This document shows positions 1-12,288 of a DNA stretch of 64,000 nucleotides, in pieces. The stretch's first letter is position 1, and every line of letters starts with the position of its first letter. Origin of the DNA: Pieris napi (Eukaryota > Arthropoda > Insecta > Lepidoptera > Pieridae); assembly GCF_905475465.1 (NCBI RefSeq), contig NC_062242.1:4305501-4369500 (forward strand), given 5' to 3'. The translations under genes were made by a program, and so were the position numbers. A model generated the notes under the pieces. It was not told the origin of the DNA and did not search any database. It saw nothing but the letters and a program-made list of their open reading frames with translations.

Positions 1-486
1 TAATAAAAATCACAACGAAATACTTATACTATTCTTGAATCAAAACAATACCGCGATTCAAGACTCCACAGGCGACATCTATTTGTTGAACATAAAACTA
101 TAATCATTTAAACAAAATGTTCTTTGATTAAAGAAATTATTTTCATTAAATTAGACAAAATTAGGGAGGTTGAAGACGGAGATGATATCGTTAAAAACTG
201 ATTTATTATGATATAAAAAGAGTATTCTGTAACATTGTATTGTATATAACTTTGTATTCTGCTTATTATAAACGTTGTTTCTGTAGATACATATTTTCTT
301 GTAAAGATATTTTGGAATATTACTGTATGGTAATGAATCCATTCTTAGTTATTACATATGACAGACATCTTTTGATGAGAACAAGGCTTACTTAAGAACT
401 AACGATTACCTAAATACGACGACTATTTCTTTGGTCTTGATAGCATTGCTGAGCACAATGAGCGTCTGTGTGCCGCCGATATCGCC
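1..486. other. Intergenic or 5' flank, left window edge
   Basis: AT-rich sequence with no coding signal I can support for the first 400 bases. From about 421 to 600 the GC content rises sharply, as in exons of this locus; a tentative exon inside it is listed separately. The left edge may cut a neighbouring gene. Confidence 0.4.
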
Positions 487-522
487 ATGACCCACGTCGT
501 AACACTGCGGTCAGCGTGTTTG
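487..522 (+). CDS. Tentative first coding exon of the tetraspanin-like gene at 898-2103
   Basis: An ATG at 487 opens 12 codons ending in Leu at 522, followed by a GTGAAT donor, in phase 0. This phase matches the acceptor before 898. The sister gene on the minus strand has its first intron at exactly the equivalent protein position, so an upstream exon carrying the start of helix 1 is expected. The encoded segment carries an Arg where the paralogue is purely hydrophobic, and the frame stays open upstream to about 402, so the true start could be elsewhere. This exon is a guess supported by phase and GC content only. Confidence 0.25.
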
Positions 523-897
523 GTGAATGACGGCCATTGAAGCGGAAAGTCTCTGCGCTGAGTCAGGGACGCGCGCGCTGCTTCACGCGCGATTACTTGT
601 ACAGTCAATAATATATAGGATGCTATTGTTCCAGTGGTTCACTTTTTATAAATAAAAAAAAAGTCCAATCTAGAAATTGTTTGGATTTGTCCTTTCTTTT
701 TGATAACAATCGACTTGACTTTGACAAAGTGTGGCTACAGTGATCCTCCATCGCGCTCGGTCTTTTTAGCAGTTTTATCTCTAGTCTTTCCGGATCTTTT
801 AGCCTCATCTTAGCTGTTATAACATGACATTGAGTGGTAGTCGAAATAATTAGGTGTTTGTAGCCCAAATGTTAACTAATTTAGGATTTTTTGACAG

Positions 898-2103
898 ATG
901 TACAGCGGCGCACTGCTGTCGACGGCGGCGCGGCTGGCGTGGGACCCAAGTACATACACATGGTTTCGATTCCTGTGCGCTGCACAATATCGTGTTTCAC
1001 TGGCGTACGTTCTGGCTGCTGGGTTGTGGCTAGCAGCCCTGGTATACCTGGCAGTTGCGGCCGGTGCCGCGGCTGCAGCTGCACGCCGCCCCGCCGCCGC
1101 GTTGCACGCTTATGTGGCGGGTGTATGCGCCTTGGTGCTTAGTGAAGTGGCCTATGGTGCGTGGCTGGTCGCCTCTTTAGCTGCTTGGTGGCGTGCCGCG
1201 CCCGAAGCCGAACTGGCGCGCAAAGGCATCGACTTACTACACGATATTAAGCCGGCGCTGCTTGCCGTCGAGCGCTACCGCAATTACGCACAACCTGTTT
1301 ACAATATGATCGAGGTGAATCTCTTATATTTCAAATTGTATATTATGTTAGGTATATAAATTTTCAACGCAGCTTTATGAAACGTGCCTAAATATCAAGG
1401 TGTGGTATTGCAGGAGGTGGAAGCACGCGCCCCGAACAACGCCGTGATAGTGATCGTTTTCGCGGCGCTGGCAGTGGTGCTGCAAGTTGCGGCGGTGGTG
1501 GTGGCGCGGCGACTGGCACGCGGAGGAGTCACGGCAGGTCGGCGGTGTGAGCCCAGCGAAGTTGGCGAGGTGGACAGTGACAGCGAGGCCCTGGAAAAAA
1601 GCGCGCCATCTGCACCGACCGCGTCCCCGCCGCCACCGCCAGGATGGCACAAATCCGCTAACTTGCGGATGTACACGATATTAGACAAGATTTTCTAGCA
1701 GGTTATTACATTTATTTATTGAACCAATAAGCAGATGTGGTCGCCGCTTCTGGGGTACCTACCTAATATACTTCTGAAAGTATTTGTATAAGATTTTTGA
1801 GTAGTTCTTTTGTGGTCTAAACATTGCTTCATTAATACTCTCATTTTAATACAAATGGAATGTGGGTTACATGATTTGTTACTAATTTTCAGGAGGAGGG
1901 TGAGTCTCGCAAGAGCGTGACTCGTCCTCAGAGAGAGCCTTGCGAGTCGGAGCATGGCGGGTCTGCGAGGGCAGCGGCTGTGCGCGACGCACGGTGGGAC
2001 GCGGTACACGCGCAGCTGGCTGCCGCCGGCGGACGTCCTGCGCGAGCTCCCACCGCACTCCTCATCCTTCACACAGACCTCTAGCCGTCCTCTGGTTTGG
2101 TAA
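898..2103 (+). CDS. Tetraspanin-like four-helix membrane protein, paralogue A (exons 898-1314, 1414-1544, 1932-2103)
   Basis: Three exons join in phase: 898-1314 (phase 0), 1414-1544 (phase 2) and 1932-2103, ending in TAA, giving 239 residues plus a missing N-terminal exon. The first exon follows a TTTTTGACAG acceptor, so its ATG is probably internal. Visible features are a W-D-P motif near residue 15, Ala/Leu/Val-rich helices near residues 30-55 and 65-95, a charged loop, then helix 4 in the second exon and an Arg-rich cytoplasmic tail. The last exon frame was chosen because its phase fits and because RGQRL and a following His align with RGGRL and His in the minus-strand paralogue. An alternative is donor GAG|GTGGAC at 1572 joined to an acceptor at 1893, giving a different tail. 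No CCG motif of classical tetraspanins is visible in the large loop, so the family name is by topology only. GC is far above the surroundings. Confidence 0.6.
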
Positions 2104-3609
2104 ACCTTCTGTGTGAGCGGTAATCGCTCCTTATATACGTACGATGAACGAATTCTTGCCCTATTGTCTTCTCCTATAATTGATTAAGGTGTTATTTCCG
2201 TCTTTAATACTACATAATATTATTAATTCACACGTACGCCCTTAATTATGGCACAATACAAGAATTTAACACTTCAATAATTAATAGTGAGAACTAGGAA
2301 CGAAAGCATTAGCATTAGACAATGCTAATTCTAAATATTTACTTCGATGTTGAATAACGAATTTTTGAATACATATTAGTTAAACAAACGTTTTTTGTTT
2401 CATGAATAAACACAAATATGTATGTAGGTATATATATCAAAAATTGGTTATAATTGATTTGTTAATCGATATACGAAGCGGCAGATTTTATGTAATTTTT
2501 CATAGAGATCAAGTAGCCCAGCATCCGTAGCATAACGTGCTACTTTGTTCTACAGTTTTTTCAACGAAAATCAATAACGCACACTGCCTCCACTAACGAA
2601 TTATTCTTACCTATTGTAATATGTGTTTACATTGTATTAAAAATGTTTTGCAATCATAGCAATACTGCGGTTCAACGTGTTTCGGCCAAGTTCCTCAAAC
2701 ATAGTTCCTTCACTCATACCGTTTGTTTTGTAAATTACAGACGGAATGTCGTGGAAGTAACTACATTTGTCGTGTTTTATTCTCTCATATTTCGTAATAA
2801 ATAAATTGAATGTATTCTACGAAAATACGTTGAAATACGCATGTGTTGCATGAATTGGAACGAACTTAAGCTGTTAAACAGACTGCCATATTATTTATAA
2901 TATTAAAAGTATTGTTTAAGTAGTAAATAAAGGCGTGAATCGCCAGTGATAACGTATATCTAGCCTAAAAGTTGACTCATATCACCTTTGTATTGCATGT
3001 GTTTGTGATTCCTTAGCTGGTAAGTGTTCTGTTACAACGAGTGGTGCTAATATCACTGCATTTTGTACGTAGTATGTTGATACGTAATATTTTATCGTTA
3101 TACTTACTGGTTTAATAGTAACGTATAGTTAATGTTCTAAAGCACAACGGGAGGTGCAGATTCGCCATGTTCCTTCGTCACCAATTGGTTAAACGCCGGT
3201 GATAGACGAAGTGGGAGCGTTCCGGTGCCAAATAGCTTTAAGTTTAGCGAATAGTAAGTAATTTGTTACTAATGGGCCAACAGCAGCATGACTGCACAAA
3301 TTGGCCCGACGACTTTAACAAATTATGCATTATAAGAAAACTGGTTCATACTAGACAATAAGTAGCGTCATATGTCTTCGAGCTATTAAAATACTTTAAC
3401 TCAATAAATAAATATTTTTATACCGTTTATTGATTTTAATTTTTGACAATCATAAAATTACAGCTTAACTGTTACTAGTATAACTTAAAATTACTTCATC
3501 TTTTATCACTTTATACTTGAACACAGCAGTTTTATTACACGAATATTCATGTCTAAGGAGTGAATGTCCTCGTGCAAATGGCAGTCAAGTGTGGCTGGAG
3601 GAAGGGGTC
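2104..3609. other. Convergent intergenic spacer between the two tetraspanin-like genes
   Basis: AT-rich DNA holding the 3' ends of both flanking genes. AATAAA-type signals occur for the plus gene (for example within 2404-2410 and near 2798). TTTATT, which would serve the minus gene, occurs near 3425. No further coding sequence recognised. Confidence 0.4.
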
Positions 3610-5313
3610 TCAGGTGCAAGCAAGTGGCGCGTCCTCGTTGCGGTCATCATGCAGCAGCCACAGTCTCCCGCCACGGTACACCGCTCGAGACTTTCCTTTG
3701 CGACTGCTACCCTCAATGTCAAATATAAATTTAAATTTGATAATTCTGATGCTCAAATGTATGAATGGATTCAAATTTATTGAACATTGAGCCCATTCTA
3801 AGTTTATTGAAACTTGGTATAAACAATACTAGATATTATTATTAAGGAAATTATCAAAAGTTGCCTGCCTTTGTCAGGCATAAATGCAGTCGTTTTAAAA
3901 AAGACACCCATACATTACAAAAAGTTTTTGAATCTTTCACAACCATACAGCAAAATACTCAACGTATCTCAACCGAAATTTAAATATAAATGACTTTAGA
4001 AGATTTATTTTATTGCAAATAAAGCCTTAAGGTGTTGCAACCTACATAATGTCACGGCATTTTATAATAAATATATAAAATGTTCCTATTTGTATGCTAG
4101 GATTTTCGTTAAATATACGTTAATGTTTGAATGAATTCATACATTACAATAGACTAATATTATAGATAATGAGGAGATAGATTCCAGTTAACGTTACCTG
4201 AGTGGTGTGGAGAGTGTGAGTATTGAAGGAGCGCGGCGTGGTGGGCCAATAGCTGAGATCAGCGCTAACAGTGCTGCTAGCAATTGCAACGTCAATAGCA
4301 TTACGGCAGCAGCGCTCAGCGCTCGAAGCTGACGCGGCAGATCATCGCGTGCTTCGCGCATCAGTGCGGCCACACGCGCGATCTGGGGTAGTGATGGCCA
4401 TTGTGCTAACTCTTCCAATAATGGTTGTAAGTGTTCACCTAATGCCGCCGCGCGTCGGACCTCCCGCGCTTGCTCACCCTGCGTCCACTCGGTGGTGCGT
4501 GCCCATACCCAGCCTCCACAAGCTGTTTGTGCGATACTGCATGCCACGAGGATTCCAGCGTACTGTACACATAACTCTTACTATCTTACTGACATTTAGC
4601 GGTATTCTTCGAATAGTTAAGAACTTTTACACATATTATTTAATCACGTATGTCTATATTTTATTATATATCCAGTATTATTAAACAAAACTAATGTATT
4701 CATCGATCATTATAGCGACATAACTTGAACGTTAGCGTTGAATTGAAAAACTAAAATAACTAACAGTTTTGACTATTACTGGATAAATATCAATATAAGT
4801 GTTCCATTGAAAAAAAAAGATCTGCTATGTTATCTTATCAGATATTGTAATAATAATTTCAATCTTTGTTGTTGTCTTTTTGTTGAACAACAAATAACTA
4901 GGTACTATGTATATAAGTAGGTTACATTATTAGCTATGTATACTTATTAGACGACAAGACTATACCATATAAAGAAGCACGCGACGCAGAGAGCGGCGAT
5001 GAGATTGTAGTGCAAGAAGTGCAGCGTGACCGGCGATCAGCGTCACAATGGCCAGCGTAGGCAGCAGCACGGCGGTAACACGAAACTCGAGCGGAAAAAG
5101 TTCGCGTGCTGGCACATAAAGTGTAGGATCCCAGCATGCACGCAGCCCCGTCAGCAAAACTCCGCCAACCAGCACCTCAAAACGCAAACTACTGTTACTT
5201 ATTACTGACTTCACCATATGTAGGTACACATCGCAATTATTACGTCAGCTCACCATCAGTAACAAATTGACGTGCAGCAGCAACGCAGGCGCGAGATTGG
5301 CACAGCACGCCAT
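3610..5313 (-). CDS. Tetraspanin-like four-helix membrane protein, paralogue B (exons 5313-5254, 5175-4966, 4562-4198, 3703-3610)
   Basis: Four exons on the minus strand read through in phase and encode 242 residues. Exon 1 (20 codons) starts MACC and ends before GTGAGC. A 78-nt intron leads to exon 2 (70 codons), then exon 3 (phase 2 end, CAG|GTAACG), then a tail exon ending in TGA. Helix 1 spans the exon 1/2 junction with an Asn near its middle. Helix 2 is near residues 50-68, helix 3 near 88-107 and helix 4 near 172-195, with an 80-residue outer loop between 3 and 4. This is the layout of tetraspanins, but the loop lacks the CCG signature and has almost no Cys. The tail is short and basic, then acidic. 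W-D-P near residue 34 aligns with paralogue A. If the donor at 4198 were not used, translation would stop at 4194-4196. The tail exon acceptor (TAGCAG) is only moderate. Host membrane function is unknown. Confidence 0.65.
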
Positions 5314-6535
5314 CGTCTGGACGGACGGTGTCCGCAGTGGTAGGTGTGACTCATGACTGTTCAGTGTTCACATCTCGTATCTTATCATTAATCGCAAATT
5401 ATCAGTGCTTTGCCCCGCATTCCTTCCCCCGGAGCGCGTCACTTTTCACATGACACAATTAACTACTCGAAACAATTGAATACATGGTAATAAAAACAAA
5501 TAAAACACGATGTCAATTTAATCACCTAAATGTTGGCTTATCTCGTCGTACTATCTTGTATGATAAATAAAATCAATCACTCAATTGTTCAACATTTATT
5601 TATTAAGATTGAGAGTTATGAAGGTCCGGTGACCGGTGCAAAAATATATAACTGTGCCGCGAGCAGTACACAACGATAAACATCTACGACACATTCAACA
5701 AAATTACTTTTTATTATTCCTATTATAGTAATACTATCGCGAAGCACCGCGATCGGCGGCTCCCAACTTCACATCACTGTATGATATGACATCGTAGATA
5801 CTATTATATATTACACTATACCACAAAGGCCTACAGAATCAGTTTCTCTAATATCTCTTGATATTTAACATCAGAAGGCGCCATAAGATATGCCGTCGTT
5901 TTCTAGTGTTTAATACACAATCTGCTTTCTATCAGCGGCAGTACCCAATCTGTTATAAGGTTCGATGTAGGGAATCAAGTAAACAGGTCCATCTCGTATG
6001 ATGTCTCACTGATGTATTAAATGATGAATCATTTATGAGTGACATCATTATTTTAGAATGTGCGTTAAGACGCTAGCGATTCGGCATTGGGTACATTTAC
6101 ACCCAGTCATAAAATATTGCCTTTTAATATAGCTTTTTATATAAGTATTTTAAAATAGCACATTTAATGGTAACATTAAAATCTATACATATGTAAAGCA
6201 ACACTTAAGTATCCTATCAGATAATAGGTATAGAATTCTATCTTAATAATATTATACATTTAGTTACATTTTTTCTACGTTCATAATTATAACATTTTTT
6301 TAAATAATTTTTAAACATCTTCAATTAATTAGTTTGAGGTTACATTACTATCTAATGTTTATTTAACTACAAAGTAAAGTAGGTATTTCCTTTTTACTTT
6401 TTATAGTAAATCGCTATTGAGGTAATATTAAATATTGAAATATATTAAAATACTAACCAAATCTGATTTAATATAAAAAATATGATTACATTATTATATC
6501 TGAATTTTAAACAATAAATAAAATGGGATGTGCTG
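5314..6535. other. Intergenic spacer
   Basis: Contains the 5' flank of paralogue B on its left and the 3' flank of the MFSD6-like gene on its right (TTTATT, that is AATAAA on the minus strand, near 6358). Otherwise AT-rich, with no gene or element recognised. Confidence 0.35.
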
Positions 6536-6848
6536 TAGCCGGGTATGCAATCTCGAGTCGAGATCGTTAATTTGAGATCTCGTGGGATAAAGAATTACAA
6601 TCTCGCGTGGTATTTTCTAGATCTCTGAACCCTAGATATTTAGGAGTGATTTTGGAAATAACTTCTTAAGAAGCTAGCGAGTATCGATACTGGTGTCTGT
6701 AACCGAAGTGTAAAAATATACCTACTCATACTCATATAAAGAAATTAACTTTTCTGATACTACAGCCACTTAATCTCGTTAATCCTACGCGATCTTGTCA
6801 AAAGTGTCGAGATTGATCTCGCGGGATCGAGTTTGCATACACTAGCTA
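6536..6848. mobile_element. MITE-like inverted-repeat element rich in GATC/CTCGAG
   Basis: About 313 bp bounded by imperfect terminal inverted repeats. The left end reads TAGCCGGGTATGCAATCTCG and the complement of the right end reads TAGCTAGTGTATGCAAACTC. The interior near both ends is full of ATCTCG/CGAGAT words. Part of the right half recurs at about 36478-36575, which shows that it is dispersed. No clear target duplication was found, so the superfamily is unknown. Confidence 0.6.
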
Positions 6849-6966
6849 TAGTAAACATTGCCAACATTTGGAATAGAGCACAATAATAAAATAACTATAA
6901 ATATAATTTTTAACAAGTTGCTACAAAACATGTACGTTTCAGAACTCTCGTGTCCGGCAGTGTCGT

Positions 6967-9900
6967 TTATCGGTAAGAGCCAGGCTGTTCACTGAGGAAG
7001 GGGTTGGCGGGCGACGGTGCAGGAGGACCACCTCCCGGCACGCTTAAGCTCTCCCCGCCACTGTAGTTCTGCAACGAAAACACGGATAAGTAACATACCT
7101 ATAATGTAGTTAATAATTATACGGATATACTGTATTACACTCTACCTGCGTGGCACCATAGTTGTCATGGTGTGCGAGATCAGAGAGGCGCGTGGACGAC
7201 AGTGCACGTGGCAGTGGAGCTGAGGGCACCCCGTGTGGTGCTAACACGCCTGCTTCCGCAAAAGCGCGCGCCTCTTCCTCGCTGTCGACGCCGGCACCAC
7301 CGGCTCCAGTCGCAACGTCACCCGCATCACGGAAGTTAACGAAAGCAAACGCCGCCAGTGCTACTGCACACAGCAATCCGTAGCCGGCAAAGGTACGCGT
7401 AGTGCCCCACTTAGCGACGGCGATGCCGCCGATTACAGCGCCACAACCCCGTCCCAGCCCGTGGTGCAGCCCTTGAAGTACACCCTGCGCGGACGAGCGA
7501 AGACCCGGAGGAGAGCCGTGTGCAATGTACGAACAACACGCTGCCCACACTGCCGCATGCGTGACCCCCTGTACAAACTCAAACGGTAGCACCCACCAGG
7601 GGTCTGACAGCCAGGAAATGTACAAGAACCGCACAACATTGCCGGCTAGCCCCAGACACAGCACCTGCGAAATATTCCGTGTTAATACTTCCTTCAAGAG
7701 CTTCCGTAGACCATCGTATTTCAGAGGATAGTCTTAGACCGTTTACCTTTACGTGGCCCATTTGTGTGATGAGCTTAAAGCTGAAGAAATAGGCAAATAT
7801 TTCCGAAATGTGATTGATGACTGACGCCACCCCGAACAGAGTAGGTGAGCCTCCGATATCCTAAAACGTACATTAGAACGAGGTTTATTACCGGATTGTT
7901 ACTATGTTTTAATAAAATGAATTAAAACATGTCAATACTATTATGATTATTGAGAGCAAGCTATGTCAACCTGTAATTTCGTTTAAGCATTTTACTTGAA
8001 ATTGTCACTTTAACGAAAAGTAAGGGATAAATTTGTTGGCTGACCTTTGTTTTAATCTAATAAATTATTACTTATTTAAAGATTGATAGATAATTTCTCT
8101 AACACCGCCTTACCTGAAGATGCCAAAAGAGGAACGTAAATATTAGGCCAATGCCGAAGCCCATAAACCAGGCAACGAGTAAAAAGGAGGCAGCCTTGAC
8201 GTTTTGGAATTGGCGCAGCACGGTGACCCACTCTGGCATCTCGCGGGTGGTCTGCGCAAATACTTTGGCGTGGTGTAGTGGTTGTGGCGGGGGCTGTGGG
8301 TCAGGTGCACTCGTATCCAGACCCGGTAGTTGCAGCTGCGCCGCGAGTTGCGCTTGCATTTGTGCCTCTCGAGTTAGCTCGCTAGTTACTATTACCGGCG
8401 GTTCAACTTCGTTTTCGAAGCTCGATGGTTCATATTTGAATCGGATCTGGGTGGCGGTTACGAGTGCGGCACCCATAAGTACAGAGAAGGTTGCAAAGCA
8501 GATGGTATAATTCTTCTCGTAACGCTGCGGGCCACCGCACGGGTGTGTGCTGAAGGCGGTGCTGTGGTCCAGCGCGATGCCGACGAAGAACATAGCGAGA
8601 CCCCAACCCAATGACCCGAACATGCGCTGGTGCCCATACCTACCATGAACAATATAATTAATGAAATCGCCAGACAAAACATAACTAGATCGGGCGACTT
8701 ACACAAATTCGTAAACTAGAAGAAAATCAAAGAGTCTTTAATCAAAAACTCTTATTTATGAAATAAGTTTTAATAAATGTTCAACTTTTCCAAATACAGC
8801 AAAAATTTTTATAAAAATCATGATTTGTTTATAAGTTAGTGATAAAAAATATAAAGACCTGTCGGCGTCTTCGCCCAGCAAGGTAATAACCGCTGAGTCG
8901 GCGAGTGTGATGGCTGGAGCACTAAAGAACTCTCCGATGACCACGAGAAGCAGGAGCAGGAAGAAGGTCTTCTGAATATTAGGCGTAGTATAAACGATAA
9001 AGGAGTGCAGTGGTGTCACCCAGTCTGAATTGGCGGAGGGGTCATAGTTTTCTGCGTCGGAGACGGGCAACGGTGAGCCTGAGCTCGACCCAACAGGTGT
9101 ACGGAAAGATTGAGGAACCGGCGGAGCGTCCGCGTCGTACCGTGGGGGTGCCAGTACGTAAGCCGAGCTGTTGACCGGTTGAACGCATGCCACTGCGCCT
9201 GGCTGTACCCAACTCAGTGGCAATGTGAATATAATCCACGCGCCAAGCGAGGCTAATAGAAGTGTGCGTCCCTTCTGCCAACGGTCTGCGAGTCCCCCCC
9301 AGAACGGTGCTGAGAGAAATTCAACAAATGGCCTCGTGCCGATCAGCAGCCCGCATTGCCCGGCATTCATACCCATCTGCTTGAAGTAAACACCCATCAA
9401 AGGAAAAAGGGAGCCGAAGGCAGAGTAGAAGAAGAAGTAAAAAGTCTTGACAGTGAGCAGTTCGGGGTCAACAGTGCCGGCGCCACACATCAGCTCTAGT
9501 AGGTCGTTACGGCCGCGCACTTTGTGCGTGGCGTCTTTTGGCGCCGGGTACCTGCAATAGATTATTTCTTATAACTTCTTTAGTGTATACAACAGTTTAA
9601 TTTAGCCATCGCATTGTAACAAGACTTCGTAGATAATATGTTTTTTATTGATGTAACAAGCCGCAAACAGTTTGGAGACTCATATGATGTTAAGTGATAC
9701 CGTTGCCCATAGACACCCACATTGCCAGAGAGCCAGTGCGTTGTCGCCCTGTTCAGAAATTCCCTTTATAATTTTTTAAATTGACTTTAAAAAAGGAAGC
9801 TTTTAGTTTGACCTGTATGTAGGCACGAATATGTGATAGAATAGTTAAAATACGGTAATATTTCCAAGCAAGTGTGCTAAATTGCGTAAGTTTATGTATA

Positions 9901-11123
9901 TTCAATTGGCCAATCATCTTTTGGAAACTTAGTCGAGATGATCCTTCATTTAGATGAGTTTATTTCAGCCATCCAAGATTAATTAATATAGGATCAATAG
10001 TGGTTAAGATTGTGTAGTTTAAGTGTATAATGTTGGCATAATTCATGTCGGTATAATTTTCGTAAATTATTGCTTTTATGAAACCTTCTTGGAAAATACC
10101 TACCCACTACAATTTTTAAAAAAATATAGTTTATTTTACAGTAGTCAATATTTTTTATAACCTCTAAACTAGTTCAAAACTTATCAAAAATTCCATCACC
10201 ATTCTAATTATGATTAAGTCAATTAACGCAACTTAGTGATATTATAAGTATGTTAATAAATAATAAATAAATGACTTTTTTATATTGTTTCTGTTTTGTG
10301 CACCACACCCCTCACAAAAATATTTGATATTGATAAAGGGCCCTATAAAAACACTTTTTTCACAAGAACAATAGTAGCTAGTACTGAGAACTACTTTACA
10401 CCCGTTTAAAGTATGTCATTGTAGCACTCTTCTAAGTAGTCTTGACGCCTTTGTGATGACTCTAAAGGAATAGGACTTTTAGTCCGTCCTATTCCTTTAC
10501 GAATAATGTATTGAATGGGAATAATGTATTATTATTATTTGCATAAAATGAAATCGCGGTAGTACGGTAGGTAGGCTTAAGGCTTCATTGTTAAAAAATA
10601 AATTTGTGTAGCTTTTTAGCTATGTTACATGTGGTGTACATGCGCAATTATAAGTGTTGTCCACCTGAAAACGAAGTCAACAAAAGCTTTGGGAAAGATG
10701 ATGTAAAGTTATACTCATAGATAGTATAATTTCCATATAATACCATTGTGCAAATTGACAAATAAACACACCATGAAGAAAATGTCTTTTAGATATCGTT
10801 TAAAACCTAAGTTATAAGTAGATAATATAAATTTATAAACCTACTCATTGCTTATAACAATGACATTGATGACTAAGGTTTAGACAGAGGAATGGAAGAA
10901 TGTATTTATGAGGTTTCAAGTCAACTGAAAACGAATATCAAGTGGTAAAATGGCGCCCATTTAGGAATTTTTAGCATTAGTAATCAAGTGTGAGGGGTCA
11001 TTCGGGGGCGGCGGTGGAGCGGCAGGCTCACCTGGTGGTATCGACTTCCCCAAACTCTTCGGGGTTGACGAGGGGCCTCACGGCGGGCGCCGGCCCGGCC
11101 ACTTCACCTAGCTGCGGCTCCAT
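6967..11123 (-). CDS. MFSD6-like major facilitator superfamily transporter (six exons)
   Basis: Minus-strand exons 11123-11032, 9551-8859, 8639-8114, 7860-7747, 7664-7146 and 7068-6967 join with matching phases (2, 2, 0, 0, 0) and standard GT/AG sites to give 681 residues ending in TAA. The N-terminus is a short acidic cytoplasmic segment. The first helix is aromatic-rich (about residues 65-90). The MFS motif A region reads GGLADRWQKGR at about 116-126. A long extracellular loop follows (about 140-200, with an N-S-S glycosylation site). The YGHQRMFGSLGWGL segment after an Arg at the exon 2/3 junction is typical of the MFSD6 branch, as is the HISEIFAYFF segment of exon 4. Exon 5 holds the last helices. 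The C-terminus is Pro/Gly-rich and cytoplasmic. The family consists of 12-helix plasma-membrane proteins with poorly known substrates. The first intron (9552-11031) is the longest. The 5' leader is GC-rich. Confidence 0.88.
10463..10499. repeat. 14-bp perfect hairpin in MFSD6-like intron 1
   Basis: Arms 10463-10476 and 10486-10499 are exact reverse complements around a 9-base loop. No element ends are visible around it. Confidence 0.6.
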
Positions 11124-11260
11124 GGTGCGGCGCGCGACTGCCGCTTTTGGCCGCCGCCTCCCGAAGTGTCTGTCGATAGCGCCGCGCCGCCCAATGCGCC
11201 GGCGTGCGCAACCCTGATTACGTCCCTTAGCGACGCTGTCTCTTGCCCGGCTTTTATTAT
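11124..11260 (-). promoter_or_regulatory. GC-rich 5' leader and probable promoter region of the MFSD6-like gene
   Basis: CpG-rich sequence directly upstream of the ATG at 11123, in sharp contrast to the AT-rich flank beyond 11260. No TATA box is evident. The role is inferred from position only. Confidence 0.35.
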
Positions 11261-11869
11261 TGACCAACCAGTTTACATAAAAATATTTAGTTAAGATGAT
11301 ACAAGATGTCATTAAAAAGCAGAGATAATCATTGTATTTCAAACTTACCTAATAGGTGTTTAAGTTTCTTTTGTGCCATTTACCCTCTATGCTAAATCCC
11401 AATACACATGTAGGGGGTCAGAGTTATTTCATTTATATTTTTATGACTAGGTATGCCATACAGACCTCGCTGGCTAGGAGTTCATTTAAGAAACATCTAA
11501 CGAAATTGTATCAATAAACCATAATTGTATCGTAGCCTGTGCTTATGCTGTTATATTTAGTGTAGTTGTTGTGTATAGTATTTTTAATGTTTCTTTTTAG
11601 TCAATATACGTGTGGGATTTCAAGAAACTACTCTTGCCTCTTAGCAGTAAGACCACTCTTTTACATCTACTGTGAACTTTTTTATTCTTTTTTTTGTGTG
11701 TAAATAAAGTGTTTATCATTATCAGTCTTTTGCGTTTAAACTTTAGAGTCAATGTATTTGTAATTTGTTATGGCTAACGATAGAACGTGTGTCTCAGAAT
11801 CAAACCCGTGTAGGGACCTAGCTCCTAGGGGGCAACCCGCAACTGTTATTACACAGCTACTAATGTTGA

Positions 11870-12270
11870 CGTATGAAACTCAACAACTACTATAAGGGCC
11901 TTTACAGCTCAGCTCGGGCTGTTTAGTGTTTTGGCAAGTGTAGCTCGGCCTGATTCCTGAATGGGCGCTTTACCCGCGAATAGCGCAAGGGCGTCTCCTG
12001 TGAGACTCGAACCTTGGCTTGGGCGTTGGGCCGTCGCGGAGTGAACAGTCGCCTGAAGGGCAGGACGGACGCTCACTGGACTTGGAGTGAGCGAAGTACG
12101 CAGTTAGGTTAGGTTTTTAACCCTAATCTGATTTTGATTTTTATTATAATTGGCCGCGCGGGCGGCTTTTAATTTATTGTTAGCTCCGGTAATTGGATCG
12201 TCCGGATCCGTTAGTGTGGGTGTCGGGGCCTCCTACGAGCCTTTTTTGCCGGGAAAGGGTAGTATCGGTC
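11870..12270. repeat. GC-rich stretch of unknown origin, possibly a degraded retroelement
   Basis: About 400 bases much richer in GC than the flanks, with no long ORF and no tRNA fold. Its abrupt composition suggests an inserted repeat or retroelement piece, but no domain or ends could be recognised. The Helitron-like element starts just after it. Confidence 0.25.
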
Positions 12271-12288
12271 TTATTATTTTTAATATAA

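Noticed and set aside
151..342. 63-codon minus-strand ORF at the left edge
   Set aside because: Asn/Tyr/Ile-rich composition expected from AT-rich DNA, with no splice or start context.
3517..3790. Two overlapping plus-strand ORFs of 76-88 codons
   Set aside because: They lie over the minus-strand tail exon of paralogue B, and their composition is explained as its antisense shadow.
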